From: Thalassobius sp. I31.1
Lineage (GTDB): Bacteria; Pseudomonadota; Alphaproteobacteria; Rhodobacterales; Rhodobacteraceae
Length of the DNA: 64,000 bases
Assembly: GCF_003031585.1 (NCBI RefSeq)
Contig: NZ_PWAA01000001.1
Span: 1 to 64,000 of the forward strand
Direction: 5' to 3'
Numbering within the stretch: position 1 is the first letter of the stretch; every line of letters begins with the position of its first letter. Of the stretch, positions 44,420-53,852 are shown one piece after another. A program made the translations under genes and the position numbers. The notes below the pieces were generated by a model. It was not told the DNA's origin. It saw only the letters and a program-made list of their open reading frames with translations, and made no database searches.

Positions 44420-45454
44420 ATGGCAGAGCAGAAAACCATCCTGAAAGCACTGGCGGGCGAAACGCAGGACATCCCCCCGATCTGGATGATGCGCCAGGCC
44501 GGACGTTACCTGCCGGAATATCGCGCGACCCGCGCCCAGGCCGGAGATTTCCTGTCGCTTTGCTATAATCCGGAGCTGGCCGCCGAAGTTACCCTGCAGC
44601 CGATCCGCCGTTATGGCTTTGATGCGGCGATCCTGTTTGCGGATATTTTGCTTATTCCACAAGCGCTTGGCGCAGATCTGTGGTTTGTCACCGGCGAAGG
44701 CCCGCGTCTTTCGACGATCACTTCTATGGATGAAGTCAACGCGCTGAAGCCGGTGGATGAGATCGACGCAACCCTGTCGCCCATCTATGAAACCGTGAAG
44801 ATCCTGTCAGGTGAACTGCCAAGGGAAACCACGCTGATCGGGTTCGCCGGGGCGCCATGGACTGTTGCGACCTATATGGTGGCCGGGCGTGGCACACCGG
44901 ATCAGGGACCGGCACATAAGCTGAAGGATGAGAACCCGGAAGCTTTTGATGCGCTTATGGCGAAAATCACGGCTGCGACCATCGAATATCTGGCCAAACA
45001 GATTGAGGCTGGTGCAGAAGTTGTGAAGCTGTTTGACAGTTGGGCAGGATCCTTAAAAGGTGTTGATTTTCAACGCTATGCGCTGCAACCGGCGCGTGAG
45101 ATTATCACAGCCCTGAAGGCGCGTTATCCGCATGTGCCTGTGATCGCATTTCCACGCGAAGCCGGCGCGGGATACATTGGTTTTGCCAAAGCAACCGGTG
45201 CAGATTGTCTGGCGATTGACAATTCTATCAGTGCCGAATGGGCTGCAGAGAACCTGCAGGTTGATGGCTGCGTTCAGGGGAATCTGGCGTCAAAACATAT
45301 GGTTACAGGTGGTGAAAAACTGACGTCTGAAACCAAACGCATTTGTGCTGCTCTGAAAAACGGGCCGCATATCTTTAACCTGGGCCACGGTATCACACCG
45401 GATGCAGACCCGGATAATGTGCAGCGTATGATTGGCGCGGTGCGCGGGAACTGA
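44420..45454 (+). CDS. hemE: uroporphyrinogen decarboxylase
   Basis: Decarboxylates uroporphyrinogen III to coproporphyrinogen III. The 344-residue TIM-barrel protein has the signature [17 protein letters not shown] at about 16-32, the catalytic Asp region [19 protein letters not shown] and [15 protein letters not shown] at the end. It is divergent from hemC, with a 122-bp spacer containing a GTTGTTCCCT/AGGGACAAC inverted repeat. Confidence 0.96.
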   Translation: MAEQKTILKALAGETQDIPPIWMMRQAGRYLPEYRATRAQAGDFLSLCYNPELAAEVTLQPIRRYGFDAAILFADILLIPQALGADLWFVTGEGPRLSTITSMDEVNALKPVDEIDATLSPIYETVKILSGELPRETTLIGFAGAPWTVATYMVAGRGTPDQGPAHKLKDENPEAFDALMAKITAATIEYLAKQIEAGAEVVKLFDSWAGSLKGVDFQRYALQPAREIITALKARYPHVPVIAFPREAGAGYIGFAKATGADCLAIDNSISAEWAAENLQVDGCVQGNLASKHMVTGGEKLTSETKRICAALKNGPHIFNLGHGITPDADPDNVQRMIGAVRGN

Positions 45455-45463
45455 CGGCTCAGA

Positions 45464-45496
45464 CCGGGGGCCAGCCCCCGGACCCCCGGGATATTT
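45464..45496 (+). terminator. terminator after hemE
   Basis: CCGGGGGC-CA-GCCCCCGG (45464-45481) is an 8-bp stem, followed by ACCCCCGGGATATTT. GGGATATTT (45488-45496) can also pair with AAATATCCC at 45513-45521. It resembles the element after the tmp operon. Confidence 0.6.
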
Positions 45497-45521
45497 GAAC
45501 TGACAAGAAAGAAAATATCCC

Positions 45522-45561
45522 ATACACAAAGCATGCACATCTTATGCACAATCTATGCATA
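45522..45561. repeat. four ATRCAYA heptamers on an exact 11-bp period
   Basis: ATACACA (45522), ATGCACA (45533), ATGCACA (45544) and ATGCATA (45555) start every 11 bases, about one helical turn, between the convergent 3' ends of hemE and hemF. The phase-locked array suggests cooperative protein binding or a bent segment; no binder is known to me. Confidence 0.5.
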
Positions 45562-45627
45562 TCAGGCGCACCCAGCCGGAAGTTTCTGTTAACACCTGAG
45601 ACGCCCCTGTGAGGGAGCGAAGATGGC

Positions 45628-46533
45628 TTACACCCACTTCGCCATCGGTGGCAGGCTCATCAGAACGGCATTCGCATCATGGCCGGTTTCGAGACCGAAT
45701 TTTGTGCCGCGATCCCAGACCAGGTTGTATTCCGCATAAAGCCCGCGATGCACAAGCTGTGCGTCTTTATCGGCCTCTGTAAAATCCGTTTCGCGGCGAC
45801 GTTCGATCAGCGGCACAAAGGCAGGCAGGAAGGCCTGACCGACGGATTGCAGGAAAGCGAAATCTGTGGCCCAGTCACCGGTGTTGTGATCGTCAAAGAA
45901 GATCCCGCCAACGCCACGGGCACGGCCGCGATGCGGGACAAAGAAATATTCATCTGCCCAGGCTTTGAACCGATCATAGTACGCATCATCATGGGCATCA
46001 CAGGCGGCTTTTTGCACCGCGTGGAAATCAGCGGTATCGGCATCATATTCCAGTGCCGGGTTCAGATCGGAACCGCCACCAAACCACCAGCCATGCGGTG
46101 TCCAGAACATGCGGGTGTTCATGTGCACCGCCGGGCAATGGGGGTTCTGCATATGCGCGACAAGGGAAATGCCCGCAGCCCAGAAGCGCGGATCATCCTT
46201 CATGCCGGGCAGGTCTTTGCGCGCCGCCATGGCCGCCACCGCCCGTTCGCCCAGGCTGCCGTGCACGGTTGAGATATTCACGCCGACTTTTTCGAACACG
46301 CGCCCGCCGCGCATGACGGACATCAACCCGCCGCCTGCGTCTGATCCGTCGTCTGATGTGCGCTTTGTCTCGGATACTTCGAACCGGCCTGCGGGCTGGT
46401 CAGAAAACGGGCCTGCGGCGTGGCTGTCTTCCAGGGCTTCAAAGCGGGCTACAATTTCATCGCGCAGGGTGCGGAACCAGGCCGAGGCCTGTTGTTTTTC
46501 GTCCTGCATGTCGCTGATTTCTGTGCTGCTCAT
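45628..46533 (-). CDS. hemF: oxygen-dependent coproporphyrinogen III oxidase
   Basis: Aerobic oxidative decarboxylation of coproporphyrinogen III to protoporphyrinogen IX. The 301-residue protein shows VFEKVGVNISTVHG, the signature PHCPAVHMNTRMF, WWFGGGSDLNP, RGVGGIFFDDHN and YAEYNLVWDRGTKFGLETG. CAGGAG precedes ATG 46533; the extra 12 upstream codons are unlikely. It converges on hemE, giving a small heme gene group hemC/hemE/hemF. Confidence 0.95.
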   Translation of the reverse strand: MSSTEISDMQDEKQQASAWFRTLRDEIVARFEALEDSHAAGPFSDQPAGRFEVSETKRTSDDGSDAGGGLMSVMRGGRVFEKVGVNISTVHGSLGERAVAAMAARKDLPGMKDDPRFWAAGISLVAHMQNPHCPAVHMNTRMFWTPHGWWFGGGSDLNPALEYDADTADFHAVQKAACDAHDDAYYDRFKAWADEYFFVPHRGRARGVGGIFFDDHNTGDWATDFAFLQSVGQAFLPAFVPLIERRRETDFTEADKDAQLVHRGLYAEYNLVWDRGTKFGLETGHDANAVLMSLPPMAKWV

Positions 46534-46666
46534 GATGCGCTCCTGACTGGTTTGCCCCCTTCTAGGCAATTCGGAAAAAAACCGCCAGAAAAAGCCTGCG
46601 ACCCCCTATCATATTGGCAAGTCGCCTCTGCCAGCATAGCCTGTGATCGTAACCGGAGTATGCCCC

Positions 46667-47047
46667 ATGCACATGAAATTCCTTTTCGCCCTGCCGATGA
46701 TCGCGCTGGCGGCCTGTGGAACGCCCCAGGAACGCTGCATTATGACGGCATCTGAAGAGCTGCGGACAGTCGAACGCCTGATGGCGGAAACTGAGGAAAA
46801 CCTGGCGCGCGGTTATCGGCTGGAACAGGAATTGAAGCCGGGGTTTGAGCTGCGCTTCTGCCACCATCCCAACGGGTATTTCCACTGGTGCAATCACCAC
46901 ACGACCCGGGTCAGTGAAACAGAGGTTGCGATTGATCCCCAGGCGGAACAGCGCAAGCTGGATGCGCTGACTGCGCGGCGTGATGTTCTGGTCCAGGATT
47001 ATGGCAATGATCTGGCCAGTTGCGAGGCGCGTTTTCCCGAGGATTGA
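46667..47047 (+). CDS. small putative lipoprotein
   Basis: A 126-residue secreted protein. The N-terminus MHMKFLFALPMIALAACG is a lipoprotein signal with lipobox LAAC, giving a mature protein starting at Cys. The rest is a coiled-coil-like region (about 28-55), a Cys/His-rich patch RFCHHPNGYFHWCNHHTT and a final cysteine. GGAG precedes the ATG. No family is recognised; an envelope location is predicted. Confidence 0.7.
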   Translation: MHMKFLFALPMIALAACGTPQERCIMTASEELRTVERLMAETEENLARGYRLEQELKPGFELRFCHHPNGYFHWCNHHTTRVSETEVAIDPQAEQRKLDALTARRDVLVQDYGNDLASCEARFPED

Positions 47048-47053
47048 CCCTGG

Positions 47054-47860
47054 TTAATGGGCGGGTACGGCCACCGGATCCAGCAGGGTCCGACCGCCAT
47101 CGACGTTCAGGATCTGACCGGTCACAAAGCCTGAGCTTTCGGACGCGAGGAATTGCGCGACTTCGGCCACTTCGCCCGGAGGCGCGATGCGGCCCATCGG
47201 GGTATGGGCGAGGATTTCAGCGCGGTAAGTGTCGTGGGTTTTCAACTCATTCAGCAGACTTGCGCTAAGGACCGATCCAATCGCCACCGCGTTCACCCGG
47301 ATACGGTTGGGCGCAAGCGCCACCGCCAGGGTCCGGGTCATCTGTTCCAATGCAGCCGCACTGATGGAATAGGCCAGAAGCGAAGGATGCGTGTGCCGTG
47401 CCGCAATAGAGCTGAGGTTGATGATGGACCCAAGGCAGGTGTGGTCCTGTTCATCCTCATCCGCCTGAGAAATCATACGTTTCGCCACGGCCTGAGACAG
47501 GCGCAGGGAACACATCAGGTTCTGATCCAGCAGATCGCCCACGTGATCTTCTTTTGGGTTCAGCGGGTCAGAAGGCTGCACCTGACGGGCCGCATTGACC
47601 AGGATATCAACGCTTTCAAAGGCATCGATTGTGGCGGACAGCAGGTTGGCGATGGTCAGCTTTTTGCGCAGATCACCGGCGAACCAGCGGATATTGCTGT
47701 CTTCGCTGATTTCACCCAGCTCTTCGCGCAATTTGTCTTCATCGCGGTCGGCAAACATAACATTTGCGCCGGCTTCAGCAAAGTGACGACCAATCGCAAG
47801 GCCAACCCCATTGGCAGCCCCGGTAACAATCGCGGTTTTTCCGGAAATCGAAAATGACAT
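47054..47860 (-). CDS. short-chain dehydrogenase/reductase lacking the catalytic lysine
   Basis: A 268-residue SDR fold protein with the cofactor motif TGAANGVGLAIG at about 14-25, acidic DRDEDK after strand 2 (NAD preference) and NLSSIAARHTHPS with the catalytic Ser. The usual Y-x3-K is YSISA: Tyr at 47369-47371 is kept, but the Lys position (47357-47359) codes Ala. The Asn of the tetrad is not obvious. It may be a non-catalytic SDR or have altered chemistry. The gene converges on the lipoprotein gene, with six bases between them. Confidence 0.82.
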   Translation of the reverse strand: MSFSISGKTAIVTGAANGVGLAIGRHFAEAGANVMFADRDEDKLREELGEISEDSNIRWFAGDLRKKLTIANLLSATIDAFESVDILVNAARQVQPSDPLNPKEDHVGDLLDQNLMCSLRLSQAVAKRMISQADEDEQDHTCLGSIINLSSIAARHTHPSLLAYSISAAALEQMTRTLAVALAPNRIRVNAVAIGSVLSASLLNELKTHDTYRAEILAHTPMGRIAPPGEVAEVAQFLASESSGFVTGQILNVDGGRTLLDPVAVPAH

Positions 47861-47902
47861 AGGTGATCCGTTCTGTGATTCTCTGGTTCAGCCTAGGCGA
47901 AT

Positions 47903-48907
47903 TCAGCGCGTGGGGCGAGGTTTTGCAAGCGGCGCCAGCGCTCTGAGCACTTTAAAGCCGTTTTCAAGCGCGATCTGATCGACCTGACGGAAGAGTTCCT
48001 GAAGGGTGTGCTCATACGGAAGGCCCTGATTGGCAACGACCAGAAGCGTGCCCTTGGGGGTCAGCAGCTTTGCCGCATTGGTCAGAAAAGCCTGGCCCAG
48101 CGCGGGTTCGGCGGCGCGGCCGGTGTGAAAGGGGGGATTGGTGATGACGGTGTCAACGGGGCCAGACAGTTTCACCTGACGCGCATCATTCCAGTGGAAT
48201 TCTGCACGCGGGTCGGTGATGTTACGGCGCGCGCAGGCAAGGGCCGTATGCGAGGCCTCGATCAGATGCAGGTTCTGAACCGCGTCTGATTTCAGGATCT
48301 GGGCTGAAAGATAGCCCCAGCCTGCCCCCAGATCAGCCACACGACGGCCCGGTTTTTCTGGCAGGACAGACGCCAGCAGGGCTGAACCCTTGTCGATCTT
48401 TGCTTCGGAAAACACGCCGGGGGCTGTGATGAAACCTTCGGGGCCTTCCGCAGGGGCTGCAAGCCAGTCGGTGAAGGCGGTTTTGCGGCTGTTGTCCGGC
48501 AGGGTGAAGAATTTACCATGCGCGCGGGACTGGGTTTCTGACACGGCGGTCAGTTTCTTACAGGCCTTGTAAATACTGTCGATTCCGGCGGTTTTGGCGC
48601 CGTCAATGGCGATGGAACCGGTGGTGACGGCGCAGGCCTGAGCCAGCCAGTGGCGGGCAAGGTTCTTGGCACGTGGCATGCAGATCACGCTGGCGGCGGC
48701 GGTTTCCGGCAGGTCCTGTACCACGCGGTAGCCGCGTTTTTTCCAGGTTTCACAATCCGGGAAGAAATCATCCAGGATCAAAACCTGATCCGGGGGCAGA
48801 TCGGACAGGTCATCTTCGACAGATGGGCCAAAGACCAGGATGTCGCCGGTATCCGGCACAACAAAAGACCCGTTTTCAAGGGCGAGCGGCAGACGGGCAG
48901 ACAGCAT
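47903..48907 (-). CDS. rsmC: RsmC/RlmG-like class I rRNA methyltransferase
   Basis: A 334-residue protein with two methyltransferase-like halves, the N-terminal degenerate, as in RsmC. The C-terminal SAM domain has VADLGAGWGYLSAQIL, HLIEASHTALACARRN and the N2-guanine methylase motif ITNPPFHTG, plus GTLLVVANQGLPYE. It probably methylates G1207 of 16S rRNA or an equivalent guanine; RlmG is the alternative. It starts three bases after clpS, so they are likely co-transcribed. Confidence 0.8.
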   Translation of the reverse strand: MLSARLPLALENGSFVVPDTGDILVFGPSVEDDLSDLPPDQVLILDDFFPDCETWKKRGYRVVQDLPETAAASVICMPRAKNLARHWLAQACAVTTGSIAIDGAKTAGIDSIYKACKKLTAVSETQSRAHGKFFTLPDNSRKTAFTDWLAAPAEGPEGFITAPGVFSEAKIDKGSALLASVLPEKPGRRVADLGAGWGYLSAQILKSDAVQNLHLIEASHTALACARRNITDPRAEFHWNDARQVKLSGPVDTVITNPPFHTGRAAEPALGQAFLTNAAKLLTPKGTLLVVANQGLPYEHTLQELFRQVDQIALENGFKVLRALAPLAKPRPTR

Positions 48908-48910
48908 GGT

Positions 48911-49228
48911 TTATTCTTCTTTTTCCATTGTGCATTGCAGCGGGTGTTGGTTCTGACGGGCAGATTCCATGACCTGGGCCACTTTGGTTTCCGCGATCTC
49001 ACGGGTAAACACCCCCACGACAGCCAGACCTTTCTTATGCACGGTCAGCATGATTTCGAAGCTTTCGGCATGGGTCAGCGAAAAGTAGCGTTCCAGAATA
49101 TGAACGACGAATTCCATCGGCGTATAATCATCGTTCAGAAGCATAACTTTATACATCGGCGGGCGTTTGGTTTTCGGTTTGGTCCGGGTCAGAACACCGG
49201 TTTCACCTTCACCATCCTCTGCCATCAT
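48911..49228 (-). CDS. clpS: ATP-dependent Clp protease adaptor ClpS
   Basis: Adaptor that delivers N-degron substrates to ClpAP. A core of about 105 residues includes [20 protein letters not shown] at about 24-43, [22 protein letters not shown] and [13 protein letters not shown] 12 codons upstream is in frame; the ATG at 49228 is preferred although its ribosome-binding site is weak. clpA is not adjacent in this window. Confidence 0.92.
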   Translation of the reverse strand: MMAEDGEGETGVLTRTKPKTKRPPMYKVMLLNDDYTPMEFVVHILERYFSLTHAESFEIMLTVHKKGLAVVGVFTREIAETKVAQVMESARQNQHPLQCTMEKEE

Positions 49229-49337
49229 AACCGGGCCGGAAATCAAATCTGTCAGGTCGCGCAAAAGAACATTCCATCATCTGGGTCGCAGAGAGTATAT
49301 ATCCCCCTGAACACCAGTGAAAAGGGGCATTCCGTTA

Positions 49338-50060
49338 ATGTCAGGTAAATATGGCGGCAAACTGCAGACAATTGCCTTTGATGCGGATGATACGCTTTGG
49401 CAGAATGAAAGTTTCTTTCGTCTGACACAGGATCGCTTTGCCGACCTTCTGAAGGATTATGCCGAGGCAGATCACCTTGAAGACCGCCTTTTGGCGGCAG
49501 AGCGGCGCAATATCGGGCATTACGGGTTTGGGGTGAAAGGCTTCACCCTGTCGATGATTGAAACCGCGATTGAAGTGACCGAAGAACGTGTGCCTGCCCG
49601 CGTGATCCGCGAGCTGATCGAAGCCGGGCAGGATATGCTGGCGCATCCGATCCATCTGCTGGTCGGGGTGCAGGACGTGCTGAAGGCGATTGCGCCGAAT
49701 TATAACCTGATGCTGATCACCAAGGGGGATCTTCTGGATCAGGAACGCAAACTGGCGCAAAGCGGGCTGGGTGATTTCTTTGATGCGGCTGAAATTGTGT
49801 CGGATAAGAACACACAGACCTATCGGGATATTTTCCACCGTCATGGCTGTGACCCCGCAGAAACCGTGATGATCGGCAATTCGGTGAAATCCGATGTGAT
49901 TCCCCCGATTGACGCCGGGGCCTGGGGAATCTGGATTCCCTATGGGGTGACCTGGGCGCTGGAAGAGGCAGAATCCCCCACGGGCCACCCGCGCTACCTT
50001 GAGTTGCGCAGCATGACGGAACTGCCACAGGCCCTGCGGACAATCCAGGCGAAGCAATAA
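49338..50060 (+). CDS. HAD-superfamily hydrolase
   Basis: A 240-residue HAD hydrolase: motif I IAFDADDTLWQNE, motif II MLITKGD, Lys in IVSDKNTQTY, motif III MIGNSVKSDVIPPIDAG. The helical cap lies between residues about 20 and 100. The substrate is unknown. An in-frame GTG lies seven codons upstream; AAAGGGG lies before ATG 49338. It is divergent from clpS. Confidence 0.83.
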   Translation: MSGKYGGKLQTIAFDADDTLWQNESFFRLTQDRFADLLKDYAEADHLEDRLLAAERRNIGHYGFGVKGFTLSMIETAIEVTEERVPARVIRELIEAGQDMLAHPIHLLVGVQDVLKAIAPNYNLMLITKGDLLDQERKLAQSGLGDFFDAAEIVSDKNTQTYRDIFHRHGCDPAETVMIGNSVKSDVIPPIDAGAWGIWIPYGVTWALEEAESPTGHPRYLELRSMTELPQALRTIQAKQ

Positions 50061-50228
50061 CGGCAATCCACAATATCTGGTAATATCAGCGGATTAACCA
50101 CACAATCGAGTTGCCTGAAAAATAAGGGTTTTCTGATACCCATCCCTGTGCTAGCCTTCTAAGCAATAATAATAAGCTGACCGGAAAAATCCGGCGGCAT
50201 GAGGCAGATAAAAAAGGCAGGCGACGTC

Positions 50229-51794
50229 ATGACGCGTCTTAAGAGCGTTCTCCGTTCGGGGGTATTCCATTTTTTTGTGGCACTGATGTTGCTGACTGGC
50301 GTTGCTATGGCCGCGCCTTATGCAGCGATGGTGATTGATGCGCGATCAGGCGAAGTCCTGCATTCGCGCAATGCCGATACGCGTCTGCACCCGGCCTCTC
50401 TTACCAAGATGATGACGCTGTATGTTGCCTTTGAGGCCATCGCAAACGGTGAAATTTCCCTGGATACCCAGGTGCGTATTTCCCGCAATGCCGCGGCTGA
50501 ACCCTGTTCCTGTCTTGGCCTGCGTGCCGGGCAACGCATTCGTCTGCGTTATCTGATCCGGGCTGCTGCGATCAAAAGCGGCAATGACGCGGCCACCGCG
50601 ATTGGTGAGGCGATTGAAGGGTCAGAGGCTGCTTTTGCCCGCCGTATGACCCGCACCGCGCGCGCCCTTGGCATGAGCCGCACAACCTTTCGCAATGCCC
50701 ATGGTCTGACCGAAGCCGGTCATCTGTCCACCGCCCGCGATATGACCACCCTGGGCCGTCATCTGTTTTATGACTATCCGGATTACTACAACCTGTTTTC
50801 CCGCATCACCGCCGATGCTGGTGTGCGTCAGGTGACCAACACCAACCGCCGTCTGCTGGGCAGCTACCGCGGCGCGGATGGGATCAAAACCGGATACACG
50901 CGTGCGGCGGGGTCTAACCTTGTGGCCTCTGCTGAACGTGGCAGTGAACGTATTATCGCAACCATGTTTGGCGGGTCTTCTTCTGCGGCGCGAAATGCCC
51001 GTGTGGCGGAACTGCTTGATATGGGGTTTCAGCGCGCGCCTACACGGGTTGCTGTACGCCGCCCTGCCCGCCCGCAATACGCTGGCAGTGCCGCAAGACC
51101 AGCAACGCCAGCGCCAACAGTAACGGCTGTGACCCGTTCGCTGATCCCGGTTCTGCGCCCGGTGCAGGTTGCGGCTGTGGAACCAGAAGTGGTTGCGCCG
51201 GATGATGATCTTTTGCAGGCGCTTGAGGCAGAGATCGCCAGCGCGGTAGAGGAAATCCAGGCTGCGGAAGCTGCGCCTGAACCAGAAGCACCTGTGACGG
51301 AAGAAATCGCAGTCGCTGATGCAGAAACGGCTGAAGATGTTGTCGTTGCAGAAGCCCTGCAAGAGGCCCCGCAGGATGACGCAGATATCGTAACCGCAGC
51401 AGTTGCCGCAGCCATTGGCGATGTTCAGGATGTGGATGCTGTTCCGGCACGTTTTGTCCCGGCAGAGGACACTCCGCGCCCGGTGATCAACACCATTGTG
51501 CCCGAAGCCCGCCCTGTACCGCAGGAACCTGTTGTGATCACGCGGCTTTCCGGTTCGGGCAATCAGGACTGGGGCGTGAGCCTTGGGAAATACGGATCAC
51601 AATTTGAAGCGGAACGGGTTTTGTTGCGGACTGCGCTTGCAGAAACATCCGCTCTGAATGGCACATTGCGCCGGGTGCGTTCCGGCAATGGCGGCTATGA
51701 AGCGCGCTTCACCGGCCTGTCAGAAGATCGTGCACAACTGGCCTGTCGCCGCCTTCAGGCCCGCGCACAGGATTGTGAGGTTGTAAGACCGTAA
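50229..51794 (+). CDS. dacA: D-alanyl-D-alanine carboxypeptidase with SPOR domain
   Basis: A 521-residue penicillin-binding protein of the PBP5/6 type that trims peptidoglycan pentapeptides in the periplasm. A signal peptide (FFVALMLLTGVAMAA) is followed by the active-site SLTK (SxxK), KSGND (SxN) and GIKTGYT (KTG) motifs within residues about 45-210. A long Ala/Glu/Pro-rich linker (about 265-430) leads to a C-terminal SPOR peptidoglycan-binding domain (DWGVSLGKYGSQFEAERVL). Upstream ATG 50199 is also in frame. Confidence 0.88.
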   Translation: MTRLKSVLRSGVFHFFVALMLLTGVAMAAPYAAMVIDARSGEVLHSRNADTRLHPASLTKMMTLYVAFEAIANGEISLDTQVRISRNAAAEPCSCLGLRAGQRIRLRYLIRAAAIKSGNDAATAIGEAIEGSEAAFARRMTRTARALGMSRTTFRNAHGLTEAGHLSTARDMTTLGRHLFYDYPDYYNLFSRITADAGVRQVTNTNRRLLGSYRGADGIKTGYTRAAGSNLVASAERGSERIIATMFGGSSSAARNARVAELLDMGFQRAPTRVAVRRPARPQYAGSAARPATPAPTVTAVTRSLIPVLRPVQVAAVEPEVVAPDDDLLQALEAEIASAVEEIQAAEAAPEPEAPVTEEIAVADAETAEDVVVAEALQEAPQDDADIVTAAVAAAIGDVQDVDAVPARFVPAEDTPRPVINTIVPEARPVPQEPVVITRLSGSGNQDWGVSLGKYGSQFEAERVLLRTALAETSALNGTLRRVRSGNGGYEARFTGLSEDRAQLACRRLQARAQDCEVVRP

Positions 51795-51855
51795 CTTTGC
51801 GGCCTTGCAGCCCCCTCCCCTTCGGCGCAGACTGTGCGCAAAGAGGAGAATGACC

Positions 51856-52545
51856 ATGTCAGATTATGTTTTTGACGCGCCTGAACAGCCTTCCGTGGCG
51901 CTTGCCGGACGTGACACCCGTTTCCCTGTGCGCCGGATTTTCTGCGTCGGGAAAAACTACGCCGATCACGTGCGCGAAATGGGGGGCGATCCGAAATCTG
52001 ACCCGCCGTTTTTCTTTACAAAGCCCGCTGATGCGCTGGTCGCGGATGGCGCAACAATCCCCTACCCGCAGATGTCAGAGAACCTGCATCATGAGGCCGA
52101 ACTTGTGGTGGCGATTGGCAAGGGTGGCATTGAAATTGCTGAGGCGGATGCACGCGATCATATCTGGGGATACGCCACGGGCAATGATCTGACCCGCCGT
52201 GATCTGCAACATGAGGCCAAAGGCGCCGGGCGGCCATGGGATATGTCGAAGGGTTTTGACAATGCGGCGGTCTGCGGCGCGATTGTGCCTGTTGATCAGT
52301 GTGACGGCATTGAAAACGCCGCCATCCGGACCGTGGTAAACGGGGATATCAAACAGGACAGTACCACCGCAGAAATGATCTGGTCTGTGCCAGAGATCAT
52401 CGCCTATCTGTCCCGCTTTGTGGAACTGAAGGCAGGAGATCTGATCTTTACCGGCACGCCGGATGGCGTCGGGCCGCTGGTTTCTGGTGACAATTGCACC
52501 ATTGAGGTCGCAGGCCTGCCCTCTGCCACCGTGGCAATCGCGTAA
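51856..52545 (+). CDS. fumarylacetoacetate hydrolase family protein
   Basis: A 229-residue FAH-fold metal-dependent hydrolase: RIFCVGKNYADHVREM, FFFTKPADAL, HHEAELVVAIGKGG with the Mg ligands, YATGNDLTRRDLQ, KGFDNAAVCG and FTGTPDGVGPL. The short form resembles fumarylpyruvate hydrolase or acylpyruvases. AGAGGAG lies seven bases before ATG 51856; upstream frames are not supported. No pathway partner is adjacent. Confidence 0.85.
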   Translation: MSDYVFDAPEQPSVALAGRDTRFPVRRIFCVGKNYADHVREMGGDPKSDPPFFFTKPADALVADGATIPYPQMSENLHHEAELVVAIGKGGIEIAEADARDHIWGYATGNDLTRRDLQHEAKGAGRPWDMSKGFDNAAVCGAIVPVDQCDGIENAAIRTVVNGDIKQDSTTAEMIWSVPEIIAYLSRFVELKAGDLIFTGTPDGVGPLVSGDNCTIEVAGLPSATVAIA

Positions 52546-52551
52546 GGCGCG

Positions 52552-53304
52552 TCAGATCATCTGGCCATGGATGGAGCGCGCGACTTCATCCATGGTTTCA
52601 CGCGGAGCTGCGCCAACAAGGGAATATTTCCAGGGCCCGTCCTGCCAGAAGATCGTCAGGAAATCTGCGCTGCTCTGAAACCGGAACGACTGGCTTTCAG
52701 CACTGCCGGAATGGGTGGCAAGCAGGCTGAGCCTGTCGCCATGGCTGTTTTCATACATAAAGAGCGCCGAGGCATTTTCACCCGCAGGCAACAGCCGCCC
52801 GCCAATCAGTGAAAAACCGGTATCCCCAAGTTGCGGTGCGATAATGGCCGCCCCCAGACGATTGGACAGCCAGGTTTGCAGGTGATCCCGTTCTGACGCT
52901 TCGACTTCGACCGGATGCAGAACCTCGCTGACATAAAGCGCATGCGCCGCCTGTGCCTGCTGCGCAAAGATCATCAGGCTTTGGCTGTCAGCGGCCCCGT
53001 CCCGTGGCAGAAGATAACCAAGACCAATGCCCAGACCAAAGATCACAACCGACGCTGCAAGACGCAGAGACGGCTGATATGTGGCCTGCGGCTGCGCATT
53101 GCGGATCAGGGCCTGCATATGGGCGGGGTCAGCCGCGGGCACGGCGGTGCGGATAAGATCAGACTGGCGCTGCAATTCATGAAACTGTGCGGCAAGTTCA
53201 GGATCTGACGCAAGACGTTCCTGCAACCCGCGTTCCTCAGCCTCGGTTAACTGACCATCAACACCGGCCTGAAGCAGATCTTCGATGTTTTTGCTGTGCT
53301 TCAT
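52552..53304 (-). CDS. anti-sigma factor (transmembrane)
   Basis: A 250-residue protein encoded next to, and overlapping by four bases, an ECF sigma gene. The N-terminal part (DLLQAGVDGQLTEAEERGLQ) resembles a zinc-less anti-sigma domain; one membrane helix ASVVIFGLGIGLGYLL is at about 84-99, and the rest is periplasmic. It probably holds the sigma factor at the membrane until an envelope or redox signal releases it. Confidence 0.78.
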   Translation of the reverse strand: MKHSKNIEDLLQAGVDGQLTEAEERGLQERLASDPELAAQFHELQRQSDLIRTAVPAADPAHMQALIRNAQPQATYQPSLRLAASVVIFGLGIGLGYLLPRDGAADSQSLMIFAQQAQAAHALYVSEVLHPVEVEASERDHLQTWLSNRLGAAIIAPQLGDTGFSLIGGRLLPAGENASALFMYENSHGDRLSLLATHSGSAESQSFRFQSSADFLTIFWQDGPWKYSLVGAAPRETMDEVARSIHGQMI

Positions 53305-53807
53305 TTCACGCTCCTGAGGCTATGGGAGGATAGGTCGGGATCTGTTTTCAGTTTACTGCGGGCGCGGGCGATGCGCGACATCAATGTGCCGCGCGGAATG
53401 CCAAGGGACCAGGCAGCCTCGTCATAACTTAACCCGCCAACAACCACCGCCAGCAAAGCCTGGCTTTGTTCCGCCGGAATGGTTTCCAGCCTGCGCCAGA
53501 TGTCCCGCAGTTCAAGGCGTGTGATGGGATCTGTATTCGGTGCCGCGATCTCGTCGATAAAATCGAGGGATGTGGTGGGAAAGCGTGCGGAACTGCGCCA
53601 GCGATCCCGGTAGAGGTTCAGCATGATCTTTGTCAGCCAGGGTTTCAGCGGCCGCCCCGGCATCCAGAGCAAGCGTTTGCGCAGGGCGCGTTCAATACAA
53701 TCCTGCACCAGATCATCTGCGGCATCCCTGTCGCGCGTCAGCGAACAGGCATAACGCCAGAGATCAGGCAGGGCTTTTTCAAGCTGTGTGTTAAAGGATC
53801 GCATCAC
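53301..53807 (-). CDS. ECF-family RNA polymerase sigma factor
   Basis: A 168-residue sigma-70 family protein with region 2 (LWRYACSLTRDRDAADDLVQ, DCIERAL, PWLTKIMLNLYRDRWR) and region 4 (LLAVVVGGLSYDEAAWSLGI, PRGTLMSRIARARSKLK). It lacks sigma regions 1 and 3, as ECF factors do. It lies 45 bases downstream of a secreted protein gene and overlaps its anti-sigma gene. A candidate ECF promoter precedes the secreted protein gene. Confidence 0.9.
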   Translation of the reverse strand: MMRSFNTQLEKALPDLWRYACSLTRDRDAADDLVQDCIERALRKRLLWMPGRPLKPWLTKIMLNLYRDRWRSSARFPTTSLDFIDEIAAPNTDPITRLELRDIWRRLETIPAEQSQALLAVVVGGLSYDEAAWSLGIPRGTLMSRIARARSKLKTDPDLSSHSLRSVK

Positions 53808-53852
53808 GGTCAGATCAGGGAGGCACCAAAGAGGTTCCTCCCTGACATTGCC

